A stretch of DNA of 64,000 bases, from positions 551,409,531 to 551,473,530 of the forward strand of contig NC_135497.1 of the NCBI RefSeq assembly GCF_052857255.1, read 5' to 3'. Below are positions 32,427 to 43,800 of this stretch, piece by piece; position 1 is the first letter of the stretch, and each line of letters begins with the position of its first letter. The DNA is from Amblyomma americanum. Its lineage: Eukaryota; Arthropoda; Arachnida; Ixodida; Ixodidae. A model generated the notes under the pieces. That model saw only the letters and a program-made list of their open reading frames with translations. It did no database searches and was not told the DNA's origin. The translations under genes and the position numbers were made by a program.

Positions 32427-32900
32427 ATGGGATCTGGGGCGCAAGTTTGACGGAAGGCTTCCCGATCTATGACCCTAGTTGTTCAAAATAAGCGGCGCAC
32501 CGGGGAAGTGGGCAAAGCGGACGATAGTATGCTGTGGTCACTGCCGAATAGTTCATCTGTGTGCACCAAGGAGGCGGAGCCGGTGCAGTCTCTTACGAAG
32601 GTAAAGTCAGGGCAGGTACCCGACTGGTACTAGTACCGACTCGTGCCGGGTAGTAAAATTCTTGATAAGATTGAGGCCGAATGTAAGGCCAGCCTAGTAA
32701 AGCTCGCGGCCCTAGGTAGTTTCATGGTTGTAATCCCAGATTTTATGCGGGGCGCCGTAGCCTCGTTAGGTCGGCAGCACGTTCGTCTCCTGTAACGTCA
32801 CTGGGTCATGTGAGGTGAATTGTCGTGAGATATGTTGGTGAAGGCTGCTCTGTTAGCTTTTGACCCCCTGATAGTTCCACTGAGAGATTTCAAGTTGTTC
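32427..32900 (-). pseudogene. I-group LINE endonuclease, decayed
   Basis: Recognised mainly by its end: DELFGSDHSILSSAL (about 32520-32570) matches the SDH motif that carries the catalytic histidine at the C-terminus of LINE endonucleases. Upstream frames are scrambled and I cannot trace the other active-site residues. It lies between ORF1 (to the right) and the reverse transcriptase (to the left), as expected. Confidence 0.55.
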
Positions 32901-32926
32901 GGGTATTATGTAGTGTCGCGTGTCCA

Positions 32927-33466
32927 TTACGCTAGGACTGTACCGGTACCACTGTCGTTCATCTGTGAGAACGCATGGCGCGTGCACGTCTTTTCACGAG
33001 TTTTTCGCTTGGGTGAGTCTTGGGGTACTTGTGGCAGCATCGCAGCGTGTACCGCGAACGCCTGCATCTGCGTATGCAATTCGACGTTTTGCAGCTGAAT
33101 GTGGTCCATATTTTCCTTCTCTTGCTTTAGCAGCGTCGAGAGGTTCGCGAGTGCCTCTGTAGTGTTTAGGCCCCCCGGTGTTGGGAGGTGCTCGGGAAGG
33201 GGTGTGAAGGAGGAGCGTGTTCTAGTGGGACCAGCACTGCGGGCGGTGTAGAGGTCCCCTGTACGCATATTATAAACAAAAACGTAGCATATGGACGGGA
33301 CGAAGAAGGGAGAAGACAGGACCGTTGCTACGTTTTTGTTTATAATATGTCTGACCAACTGGCCCCACAGTACACCCCTGCACGCAGCCAGTCTCGAGTT
33401 CTTTAATGAGCTCATGTATGCGCACTTCAAGTACTGCAGAGCCTTTTCGAATAGCTTCGAGCTCAC
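32927..33466 (-). pseudogene. I-group LINE ORF1-like remnant, coiled-coil
   Basis: A 179-codon frame with EALANLSTLLKQEKENMDHIQ, a helical, charged stretch suited to a coiled coil, then a basic segment (SPKRKTREKTCTRH). N-terminal residues LFEKALQYLKCAYMSSLKN also look helical. Position upstream of the endonuclease suggests ORF1. A palindromic insertion (33266-33349) sits in the middle and adds residues with no match to the surrounding composition. Identification as ORF1 is inference. Confidence 0.45.
33266..33349. repeat. Perfect 24-bp inverted repeat with 36-bp loop
   Basis: 33266-33289 and 33326-33349 are exact reverse complements (arm begins catattataaac and ends cgtagca). The loop is purine-rich (gaagaagggagaagacagg). 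A fold-back insertion or template-switch product in the LINE ORF1 remnant. Confidence 0.9.
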
Positions 33467-33703
33467 GCTTGACTTCCGAGTAGGAAGATGCAGAAGAAGA
33501 CGAGGAAGGTAGTATTAGTAGTTTTTATTAATAAAACCGCAAAACGGAAGGAAAATATGTTGTCAATATCTTAAGCACATGAGCTGCGGCCGGCGGAAGT
33601 AAAAGGAGAGGGAGAGGATAGCGATGACAATTGCAGAAAGAAGCGACCGCGAGAAGGTTAGATAATATGTAAACTTATATACACCCGATAGCTAAATATT
33701 TGG

Positions 33704-33840
33704 TGGCCGTCGCCGTAGTTGAGCTGGTAGAGCACCGGACGCGTACTTCGGAGGTTATTAGTTTCGTTCCCACCAGCGGCATGTGGTTGTTTTTATGCTG
33801 GTTTTCTTCTGAACTATCTTTAAGTGATAAAATATTCACC
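33704..33840 (+). mobile_element. tRNA-derived SINE, second family (partial)
   Basis: ccgtagttgagctggtagagcaccgg resembles the A-box half of a tRNA and gtttcgttccca the B-box, but the acceptor arms do not pair well, so it is not a functional tRNA gene. The body after it (tgtttttatgctggttttctt) is T-rich. The right end is unclear. Confidence 0.6.
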
Positions 33841-33907
33841 AATAATCTCTGTTGATCAACATAAAGAAAAAATACCCTATGCTTCTTTATTTCTTTGCCT
33901 ATTGGCT

Positions 33908-33982
33908 TCACACAAACACACACGCGCGCGCACCCCCCCCCCCCCCACACACACACAACACACACGCGCACACACACACACC
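33908..33982 (+). repeat. CA/CG-rich microsatellite with a poly-C run
   Basis: Alternating ca and cg dinucleotides interrupted by 14 or so consecutive C at about 33934-33947. Confidence 0.9.
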
Positions 33983-33989
33983 AGTATTT

Positions 33990-34889
33990 ATAGGGGTTAG
34001 AATGCTGCTGCTACAACGCGCCTGAGTTAGAACCCAAAGAAAAAGAGCAACAAAAAAGAAAGGTGCTATAAAAATCGCTCGTACGCGTGCTCGACGCGTG
34101 ATGAGTCACAGTCCAGAAGGGTGTCCAGTGGCCGTACTCCCGACGCAAAACATCGGAACGCAGACACGCACTGGGGAATGCGCGCAAACGCAGTTGTCAT
34201 TCGAGTAGAGTTTCGGGTGAGTCATTTTCCGTGGCACGCGGTGTCTTGGTTAAAACATGTCTTCGGCATGTTTCACACGGTTATGGAGAATTCCTTTCCA
34301 AGAATATAGGTGTGAATGGCGAGTCTAAGTTCAAGTGAAATCGTTACTAACCGCAAATAATTAATCGAAGCCACGACCGCGACCCGTCCATGCGGATGTG
34401 CCCCAAGGCGGCGCACTGTCAAAGTAGTCACCCCAAGTTTTACAGAGAAATGGTGCGTGTGACGTGCTGATCTATTGCAATGAAAAAAAAGACGCCCTGA
34501 ACTACTGCCGTCAAAGCGTCTGTCGAAAGGAACGCACCCCATTTCCGGTGGCCACAACCAGGTGAGCAGGTGGACTACTTGCAACAATACGGGGACGGCT
34601 CAGCAAACTGACAGAGAACGGCTTTTCGGCGAGTGGAAACCTCAGTGCTAGCTCACTAAAAATCACTATCTGGCATTTTAAAATGACAGGAATAAATGCG
34701 GAGTGGTAGGCGTTCCTTAAGGAAAAATCTTTACAAGTCATTGATATCGATGGTGAATACTCTTGAACAACGAATGAATGAAAAACCAAAGGCACTTTTT
34801 TTCATTTTGCAGTACAGGTTAGCAAGAGCAAGAGATCGTCAAGCTGCCTGCGGAGAAATCAAGTTAGAAGGCTGTCACTCGTTTGGCCC
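33990..34889. other. No supported gene
   Basis: About 900 bp of AT-moderate sequence with only short frames on both strands. It lies between the LINE/SINE cluster and the Kolobok-type element. Confidence 0.5.
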
Positions 34890-34893
34890 TTAA
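34890..34893. repeat. Target-site duplication TTAA of the Kolobok-type element, left copy
   Basis: TTAA directly precedes the terminal AGGG at 34894, and the second TTAA is at 44815-44818. TTAA is the known target of the Kolobok superfamily. Confidence 0.85.
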
Positions 34894-34917
34894 AGGGAGA
34901 CTGAGGCGGTTTTGAAA
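34894..34917 (+). repeat. Kolobok-type element, left terminal inverted repeat
   Basis: agggagactgaggcggtttt.. pairs with the right end agggcgactgaagcactttt.. (reverse strand), with 5-6 mismatches in 24. Confidence 0.8.
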
Positions 34918-35254
34918 TCTGCTAACCTTCTAGGCTTTTGAAGTATACTCATTGTTGATCATGCTTGTGAAGTTATTTTTTCGATTGTTGCAAAAGCTCC
35001 GCCACAATCACAGATTGAATGCGTGCCGTTAAAATTTAACGCGTCCCGAGAGAGCGCAGGAGAGGAGAACAGCAGAGATGAAAACCTCCTACTTGTCGGC
35101 CCGTGTGGCGTCATTATGAGGAGCCGGAAACCCTCCGAGTCACCCGAACCTCCGAGTCAGCGCGCGTTGTTCCTCGTGTTGTCTGCGTTTTGGTCGTACT
35201 CACAAAGTGTTTCAGCCAAGTTTTGGGCATCCGACCACGTGCAGCCGATCTAAC

Positions 35255-35527
35255 ATGAGGTACTGCTGTGCGTTCGGGTGTACGAGCACCTACGGCCGCC
35301 AGGATGTCGTCTTCAGCAATTTCCCGAAAGATCAAAAGCTCGCAGCGCAGTGGATCGTTGCTGTGAAGAGGGAGAATTTCAAGCCGACCAAAGCAAGCGT
35401 ACTCTGCTCGAAGCACTTTCGTGACAGCCACTACGTGCAGAGATTGTCCCTAATGCGATCGCTAGGGGTTTCTGTCAAAGGGGCATGGCTGAACCATGAC
35501 GCGGTTCCTTCATTATTTTTGCCCTAA
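35255..35527 (+). other. THAP zinc-finger exon
   Basis: MRYCCAFGCTSTYGRQDVVF opens the domain. Conserved THAP positions are visible: the first C-x-C pair (CAFGC), W in QWIVAVKR, CSKHF for the second C and H, and AVPSLF at the end. The frame stops at 35525-35527; whether a donor splice site before it is used, or the TAA is a mutation, cannot be told. The CpG-containing 360 bp upstream is the likely promoter. Confidence 0.85.
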
Positions 35528-37116
35528 AGAAGCATGTCACCACCGCCAAGAAGTGCATTTGCTAAAAGAAGGAAACATGAGCTGATTGCTTCTACTTTCG
35601 ATTTTAAATTCAATACTCTGCGGCAATTCTGGCCTCATTTGTGTGTTGGAGCTCTGCATGAAGCGTTGACCGCGATTAGCCCACGCGGAGATTGATCGCG
35701 CGATGGTACGGGCACAGCTCGCTGTGCCGCGCGGCTGCACTCGGGTTTCCTTTTCTCGCGCAAAGAGATATGCTACAGAGACCCCTGCGCTAAACGTCAC
35801 TTAACTCATCAACGAAACACTGCTGATGATTCTTCGTGTGCAGACGGGAGGGGCAATTGTAATTGTAATGGTCCTGTGCATGCGCACTGGCGCCTCGCTA
35901 TTCCGCTATGTCCCTAACCGATAGCTTCACACTTTTTAAATCTGTGCAGTTCCGATGTGGTTATGCAAATGCGATAGGTCGGCAGGCGTCATACTATTTT
36001 TACGAGGTAAACATACATTTCGATGATCACCTAACAGCCGAGAACGACATCACATACGCGGTTTTCTTGCTTGGATAGAAAAATTTTCAGTAAAGAACAA
36101 TTCAGTAATCCAGTACGCTTTTTATCCTTTCAGGTGCTTGCAGAAGTGCTTGGAGAAGGATCAATCGTGGAAAAACTTGATCCGAAATTGGGCAGTCCAT
36201 CTGGTAACTCAACAGGCAATGACGCTACATTCAGTATGAATATTTAGTTATGCATGGCTATATTGTGCATCAAGTCATGTCTTAGTCTGTGTTGCAGATG
36301 TCAGAACAGAAGCTGGAGCAGATCTCTGTGCAATGCCACATGAGAACTTCGGTGTGGAAAATTCACTAAGTATATTCGCTCTCACTGGTAATGACCAATC
36401 TTCAGCAAGTAGATTAATGCAAGGCATTGACGCCTTACACATTATGTGATAACCTGCTCAATATTGCAGATGCAGCACATGATGTAACGCCGGAGGTCAG
36501 ACTGACAGCCCTGTGAGGAAAGACACAAGTCTGTCCAAGCAACGATGCGGCCAGCGACACAAAGCACAGCTGCACAGGCATGTGTGAAAAGAAGCAAGGC
36601 ATCACGCCACTCTAAGACTAAACCGCACACTGTATCTATTGGTATGTGACACCACATTCAGCGTACATTTTTGATGCATGCATTTGTAGAATAATGACGG
36701 GGAAGGGGGAAAGCGCTATAGAGGTTTTCAATTGTACTAAAATTTCCGCATATTCTATGTTGCGTGCAGTGGTAACAACTACTAAATGCAGCTGCACCTA
36801 TCGCATGACTTTTAGGCATTCAGGTTGGCAGCCCCATGATAGATGTAGCCGCTCAAACGACCATGCCAGTCCAAAGGGAGGCCATTGAAAATGATGACAG
36901 CACAGAAGACGAAGGTGGAGATGAGAACTACGATGATGAGGACTACAGTCCATGTGATGAATTTGAAGAGAAACAAGCGATTTATTAAGAGTATGATAAA
37001 AACCTGTTTGTGTTACTTTTACTCTAGTGCCATAAATATTCACTCCTAATGTTTTTCATGCAAGGTAGCATGTTAAGCTGTCCAATGCGATTCAAAATTT
37101 GCCCTATTTCTTCCAG

Positions 37117-38563
37117 GCAGGGCTGTGTCGGAAACTGCACAGATGAACCCGGCAACAAAATTTTTTTGATGCAGAAGTACCTTTGGAATCTTTTACATCT
37201 GTGCACAGAGTGCCTCGCACCTCGTGCAGCCAGATTCGAGTGTGAAGGCACACTTCTAGAAGTTTATGGGGAGTGTGCATCTGGCCATTTCGTTTACTGG
37301 TGTAATCAGGACGTCGAAAAACAACAGCCGATGCTCAACCTGCAGCTTTGCGCAGCAGGTTTCTTCTCTGTAAGCAACCAAACAGCTACTTTGAGAATGC
37401 TGGATTCAATCGGTGTACCAGTTGTGAGCAACAGGACATTTTTTGCAATACAGTGTTCATATCTGTGGCATGCAACTGAAGGGGTAAGGAGTCATTGTGA
37501 AGAACTTTCCAGCTTTCTTTGCATGGTCAAGGCTCAATGCACACTGTTTTTTTAGGTTTTGAAAGAAGCGCAGAAAAGTCTGCTGCACGAGCTGCAAGGC
37601 CAACGGGTGAACCTTGGAGATGGACGGGCTGATTCACCAGGATTTATTGCTAAATATGGCACATATACTCTGAGGGACGTTGAACGCCACAAAGTCTTGC
37701 GTTTTGAAGTCGTTCAGGTGCGTTTCCACTTTGCTACAACAACGTTCTGTAAATTTGTATAGATCACTAATGTTTCCAAATGAAGTGTAACGCAACACTT
37801 AAATATCATGACTTCTTTCTACAGCACATGCATTATCGTGTGCTTAGCCTTAAATTCCCGTGTTGGTAGATGAAGCATCAGCACAGCACTACCATTGTTA
37901 GAAATACAAAGATTTATTTTCGTAAGATAGTTACAGCTGGGAACGGGAGACCTCAATACATGCAGTCTTTTTTTAATTGGCAGACACGCAGCACATCAAA
38001 CTCAATATCCTTTGCCATTATCATTCCTCAATCCAGTGATGCTGGCGGCAGCTGTCGCATGGAGTCAGAAGGCCTGAAACAAGGCCTTGCTTTTCTGGAG
38101 AGTGAGAACATCAAGGTAGCAGTGCTGGTGACCGACCGTCATACACAGATCAAGTGCTTTCGCCGTAACAACAAAGCTACAATCACCAATGAGCTCGACG
38201 TGTGGCACATGGCAAAAGGTATCTAGCAGCTGCGGCTTTACGTTGGCTGGTAAAATGTTATTTCCAGCGTATTTCTGGAATATAATACAATAGTTCTATT
38301 TTTTAATATATGTATTTTAGGTATCACTAAGAAACTGCACACAGCTGAAAAACAAAATAACTGCAAGGAACTTGCACCCTTGATTAACTCTGTGAGCAAC
38401 CAGTTGTATTGGGCGGCAGCATCCAGTGAAGGCAAAGCCAAACTTATTGGGCCCAAATGGCTGTCACTTCTTAACCACATAAGGGACATCTACACACACG
38501 ACTAGGCATCGTTCTGCACGTGCTTGCACGGTGACATCGAACCCAAGCAGTGGCTCAGAGAAA
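37117..38563 (+). other. Catalytic exons of the Kolobok-type transposase
   Basis: 37117-37493 encodes a cysteine-bearing segment (GNCTDEPGN, then LHLCTECLAP) and a hydrophobic region ending WHATEG before gtaag. 37556-37717 holds DGRADSPG with the first probable catalytic aspartate. 38037-38218 holds MESEGLKQGLAFLE and TDRHTQIKC with the second aspartate, then DVWHMAKG. 38321-38563 holds KLIGPKWLSLLNHIRDIYTH followed by TAG. Residue roles are inferred from family patterns. Confidence 0.75.
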
Positions 38564-39159
38564 GTATATTACATTTTGTAATGAATTTACGTGAAAGGCC
38601 CTAGCCAAACATAATTATATAGGAACATCTAACTATGATATATAAAGTAATAAATTTCCAATAAGAGAGGGCTTCAGGTAGGGAGACATAATCTCTAGAG
38701 TACAATTCACTGCGTGTTTACAGAAATTATTCACAGACCTCAAATGAGAAGAACTGGCGATAAGAGTTAAGGAAATTTGGTGATTACGTTGCCTTGCTAA
38801 AGAACTTGGAACTCCAAAAGAGTGGCGGATCGGGCTAGTTAGTGCATGTTTGTCATTTTTTGAAAGCGCTAGAACAACATGGACAAAGAAGGAACCGACA
38901 GGTACGAGCGCTTGTCTATATGTGTTCCTTCTTTTTCCGTTTTGTCTTAGCGCTTTCGAAAAATGAACTCGGAACAAACTACAAAGCATGATCGATGACC
39001 TCGACAGGCAAAGCAGAACAGTGGGTCTAAAAACTTTATGCACAGAACTTAAGCAACGTCCAACAGTCTCTGAAGCGAGCAGTGGTTTATGATAGACAGC
39101 GAAGCATTAAAAGTTGGAAGGGAAGAGGTCTAATTAGTGTAGGTAATGACCGCAGATCC

Positions 39160-39690
39160 AGACCATGAGTGAAAGAAATAGGATAATACTAATAAAGAGC
39201 AGAGCATTTGACAAGTATGCTGAAATCATGAATGGTAATTTACCAGTATCCCTCAAGAGGAAATTGTACAACAGCTGTACCTTACCAGTAGTCACTTATG
39301 GTGCAGAAACAAAATTATCAAAAAAGGCTGTACTTAGATTCAGTACAATGTTGCAAGCTGTGGAGAGTGAAAAGTGTAACATTATGATATAAAGAGAGCA
39401 GAGTGGATAAGTAAAAAAACGAGTTAATGACATCCTAGTAGAAACCCACCGCCGGACACCCACCGGTAAAAATGGGTACAAGCGGCCCCGGACTGGCGCC
39501 CGGCTTCGTTTAGGGGTGTTCGCTTGGGAGAAGCTCCGTAAACCCCACTGCGGCCCTCGCGGGTCGAGTTCTCGCTCAGCTGCGAACGTACACCTTCGGC
39601 CAACGTGGTTAGAAGGTATATTCATAGGCTGGAAAACCTATGGTTGTTGAGGGTAATAGTCTGGATTCCAAGATTCCAGTAACCTGTGCA
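39160..39690 (+). mobile_element. RTE-type LINE fragment inside the Kolobok-type element
   Basis: Encodes GNLPVSLKRKLYNSCTLPVVTYGAE (the thumb-proximal Y-N-S-C-x-L-P..TYGAE motif of RTE reverse transcriptases) and, after an insertion, LWLLRVIVWIPR, which matches the next motif in the RTE copy at 30671-31170. It lies in an intron-sized gap between exons 38321-38563 and 39850-40118 of the transposase. Confidence 0.75.
39444..39612 (-). other. GC-rich insertion of unknown family within the RTE fragment
   Basis: About 165 bp that interrupts the RTE sequence between DILVE and the WLLRV motif. It starts near acccaccgccggacaccc and ends near ccttcggccaacgtgg. Base composition is clearly richer in G+C than the flanks. 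A minus-strand frame runs through it but shows no motif I recognise. No TSD could be defined. Confidence 0.5.
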
Positions 39691-40877
39691 GTGGAGCACG
39701 ATTTCAATGAAAAGCTTCATGAGCTAAGTAAATAATGACTGTTTAAGTTGCTTCCATACCATTTATTACAGCGCACCTCAATTGCCAATGTTTATTAAAA
39801 CCATCGAAACTTATAAGATGTGCATTACTGAACACAAGTTTATTTACAGGTGCACTGAAATACTTTTTAACTGGTTAATGCATAGCATACAGCAAGCCGC
39901 ACACTTAGAGCTTTACAAAGAGATGATAATGGCCGTTTTTTCTTAGAAGCAAAGGCCTTCCAGAAGCTTCAAGACATTGCAAATTCTAAGGTTCTTCTGC
40001 AAGAGATGCCGCGGCTATCTACTAGACATCAAACCTATGGATTAGAGGCTTTTCATAGCTTTCTAATGCATTTTGCACCGAACACCTTCCATTATTCGTA
40101 TTCAGGAATGAGGGCCAGGTAAGCTTTTGTCTTCTATTATATTATAAACACAGCCGACCGAACCGAAAGGGATTTTACATGCCGACACGTTGTGATCAAT
40201 TAGAGTTTCGGCTGCGTTCACAATGCAAGCACTGCAATTTCATTTTCAATCCTCCCGCAAATTAGGCGATGCTGTCTTTTCATAGCCCTTCAAAAGTTGT
40301 ACTTTGCTCCTTCAGTATTTACATCACGCGTGCTCATGGTGCTTTCAAGCACTAATTTCTAACCTGGTGTTGTGCTCAATGTCCATCAGTGACCTTTTTT
40401 TGTCGCATGATCTTTACAGTTGGACTGTTTACATATGTTGCAAGGTAACACGTTTTCACACAGTCCTGTGCAACTTTTTTAGGACCAAACTCGCTGTACT
40501 TCACTACAACGAGAACAGTGGACATGGTCAGGCACGCACAAAGGATGGCACACTTCGATGGTGTGTGCGTCACCCAAAGGCAGCAGATGGTGACCCAATA
40601 GCTTGTCCAGTAAAGGAGCCACCCACTAATGGTAAGCTTGCGCCACCTAGTTTATTTGATCACGAAGAGAGTGAACATAGCACAAGCTACAAGATTAAAT
40701 GCTCACACAGGCTACGTCAAACGCCTCCTCGACAAGGTTGTGGCCATGGCTGAGAGCATGCAGCCTCAGGAGAGGAAAACTGCTCCAGAATCTCGTCCAC
40801 CACTCAGCAACAGTTTTCCAAAGGTCCCAATAGAGAAGCTGGTCGAGAAAAGAAAGTCAAGGTTCAACAGACAATGA

Positions 40878-43800
40878 TCTGTTTCTTACTACCTGCAGAG
40901 TACTGGCAAGTAGTATGGGGGTTTACCGCAAGTCCCAAATCTGAAAGTGGCTTGATAGCCATTGTGACAGGTAAAAATTTTACAGCAAAAGATGTGATGA
41001 CATACACACTATACTTTAATTAGTGAGAACTAGTTACCAAAATGTTTCATTTGTCAAAAAAAGAAAAACAGTTTACACTAAACATAAGAAGGCTGAGTAG
41101 GCAAAATCATGCAGCCACTAGAAAATATGTAGACCACTGTGCACTATATGCTGGGGATTGCGTAGATAATAAAGGAAAAGAATGCAACCTTGATAACCAC
41201 TTTAACGCCTCTATTCTTTCCTCCGTGGTATTTTTTTGTTCCTTTAGCTTTTTTAACTTTTTACTGTTTTATTGCCATTGTTAATTTTGATTTTGTTTCA
41301 TTTTTTTAAAAGGGAGGGGTTTGTTTTTGCATTCTTTTCATCTCAGTATGGCTATTAACCTGCTTCTCTCTTACCTGCAGGTGACAGCCTCCATGGCCAG
41401 ACAAGAGCTGTTTGAATGCCAATCGCGCCACCTTCCCACCCTCCTCACTCCACACCCCACCATAACCCCTGTCCATCCTCCTTAGAGTGAAGGGCCTATA
41501 TAACCCCTTCAATGCTGACCGCACTTGACCTGACAAAGACAAGTCCTCTTGTTGGAACGTTGGTCGCTGGACTGAGGCTCTCTCTTCATTTTATTTTTTT
41601 AAGATTGAAATCTCCCATACTTCTTATCTGCCATTACGAAAGAAGAGCCAATGCACTACTTGCGCATATTTGGCAGCCATTGCTGTCTTCCAGAAAATAT
41701 TATTAGTGACAGACTGTGGAGAACACACCATAAACTATACGACAGTATCTGCATGATCTTAAAAGCGTTATGCTGCTGCATTGCTCGACAATTTGCAGGT
41801 TAGCATGAAAGAACACCTAATCATTCTGCTTAGTGTGCTTCATGGAATAGTCATTTGGTAAGCAGAAAAAAATTTTTTCTTGGCACCTTTCTGTTCTGCA
41901 TTTCTGCGGGAAGCATGTAGTTGCAATTTTTTGGGCCTTATTGATTGGAAGGGCAATGATGGTGAAGAAATGGACACAAGGCACATTCATAGCTAGGAGT
42001 TCAGTGTGTTGGCCCTCGACTACGGCACTTTCCACCAGACTGTAGACGTAGCTCAATTTTTCACAAAATTTAGTTGAACAATATTGTATCCATCATTGTA
42101 TCCAGTGTTGGATGTCTATCTCCAACCAATTTACCAAGCATGAACGGCAAACATACCAACTACCTCAATCCAAAGCCATACCAGGGAAACAGCTAGATGC
42201 CAAGGCAGACTACAAAGGAAACTTTCACCCCAATTACAGATCTTCAGAGGTGAATTTTTTGTCCTTGACACAAGTAGGTTTTGCATTACCAAAATGCTTC
42301 CAACATGCTTTTTCTTTTTTCTGTGACAGTGTTTATTTTATTTTATAATTCGCAGAAGCAATTCTGACATGATAAAAGTTTTGTTGCTTTAGCTTGCCTT
42401 TCTAAGCGTTCGATAAGCCAAACAGACCTTCTCTCTTATTTTAGTTCCCTGAACAAGTGTCTACTGTGCATGCATCCATATGCAGCTAGGGTATAATTAC
42501 TGCATGGAGCCCTCATGTTTGTATTTATGCCCGATATTTAAAAAAAATAATTTAGCTGACGTAAAATCTTATTTGAAGTAGACTTGCGAACTCACTCAGC
42601 TGTAGAAGCTACGATTTGTTTAATCCCTGCAGCTGCATCTTGCAAGTTGGCATTAGTTTAGCCTAACTGCCTTATTTTTTCCGTCATACTGAAAAGCCTC
42701 GTGTGATCGAGAATTTTAGGGCAGCGTCATCAACTCCCGATAAAGGAATGAAGTTTTGCTAACTCGGACATACTTGCCTGACACAGGCGGCAATAAATGC
42801 CACAATACAGCTGTTCAGTGTAGTAAAATGCAACTAGATATTGGTTCAACATGTGCCTAACTGTTTTGTTGCTGCTGGCGTAGCGGATCATCAGAAGCAG
42901 TCACTGAAATGCTGGATGCCAGGAGCCTGTCACCTACTACCAATAACAGAACAACGCTCGGCCAGCTTGTACATGACTGCTCAATGGCAATGGTCATTGA
43001 CTGAAGTTACAACCCGTGTAATCCCTGCTGTCTTATCTTGCAGGTTGGTATTGGGAAACAATTATCTTGTGTGACCTCGCCGAATATTAACAGATGTTCT
43101 GCCAATCTTCCCAAAATAATGCACCTTATTAACATTTTCAGAGGACCAAAAATACTTATTCCTGGCTTCAAAGTGGAATAAAATTGTGGTTTTTTGCCAT
43201 GTGGTTTCTTCATGTCAATCACATTAGTGCCAGGTTCCCGCACAGTGATTGCATGAAAACCTGCCAGAACTCAGTAGACCCAGCTAACTTAAATGAGTCC
43301 TTACTCCAAACATCCCTTTTTTTTTGCTCTCACTTTGCAAAAACCTCAAGCACTGAAAACAACACTCACCTCCGTAGAAACCTCTCTCTGCTGAAACATT
43401 TCAAAAAGGTATTTTTCTCAGACTGTGTCCAGGAGATAACTGGTTAGAAAGCGTCGACTGTTTCTCATTTGTTTTCAGATGAGCCAAACAGGAAGTACGC
43501 TGCATTTCACTATAGCCTGTGAAAGAAAAGCGCTAAAATTTCCCCCAATGTTGAATGAAATTTCTCACTCATTAGTGGAGCATTTGCTGTTTTTTTCAAG
43601 AATTGTGTTAAACCACAGGCTATTATTAATTTCGCAGTAGCCGCACAGAGCAGGTCTCAACTAGCGATTTCTGTCACTTGATAATAAATGCAGCCGAAGT
43701 ACTCATCTTCCATTTTGTGCATGCATACAAACACCTGCTATGAATTAGTAATATTACAGCCACAGCGAAAGTACGGTAATGCACAACTGGGCGCCACTCT

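Larger units (their letters stand above)
11170..33490 (-). mobile_element. I-group LINE split by nested insertions (outer shell of the nest)
   Basis: Minus-strand LINE whose parts lie on both sides of element D: ORF1 remnant (32927-33466), endonuclease (about 32427-32900), reverse transcriptase (30055-32400) to the right, and the RNase H plus 3' end (about 11170-12028) to the left. The reading frame is restored across the insertion: upstream ..PRHM joins downstream HMHPTLQPGRR at the duplicated CATG. An RTE fragment also interrupts it at 30671-31170 with a 7-bp TSD. Presence of an RNase H domain after the reverse transcriptase places it in the I group in the broad sense. Edges are approximate. 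Confidence 0.8.
35255..40877 (+). pseudogene. Kolobok-type THAP transposase gene, multi-exon, inactivated
   Basis: Starts at the ATG at 35255 with a THAP domain. Probable exons by ag|..|gt signals and reading frame: 35255 to about 35524, 36134-36203, 36298-36387, from 36470, 37117-37493, 37556-37717, 38037-38218, 38321-38563, 39850-40118, 40483-40631, 40711-40877 (stop TGA). Exons 36134-36203 and 36298-36387 join in one open frame. Catalytic region motifs: LGDGRADSPGFIAKYGTYTL, LVTDRHTQIKCF, ELDVWHMAKG, GLEAFHSFLMHFAP and LHYNENSG. Lesions: a stop in the exon at 36470, TAG near 38504 and a frame change near 39955. It would cut and paste the element; DNA recognition is by the THAP finger. Confidence 0.8.

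Noticed and set aside
33704..33790. Possible functional tRNA gene
   Set aside because: A- and B-box-like parts exist, but the acceptor arms do not pair and a SINE-like T-rich body follows. Treated as a SINE head. The same reasoning was applied to the heads at 20474, 51432 and 58710.
33908..33982. CRISPR-like or satellite array
   Set aside because: Simple dinucleotide and homopolymer runs only, with no spacer structure. No CRISPR array is seen anywhere, as expected for animal DNA.
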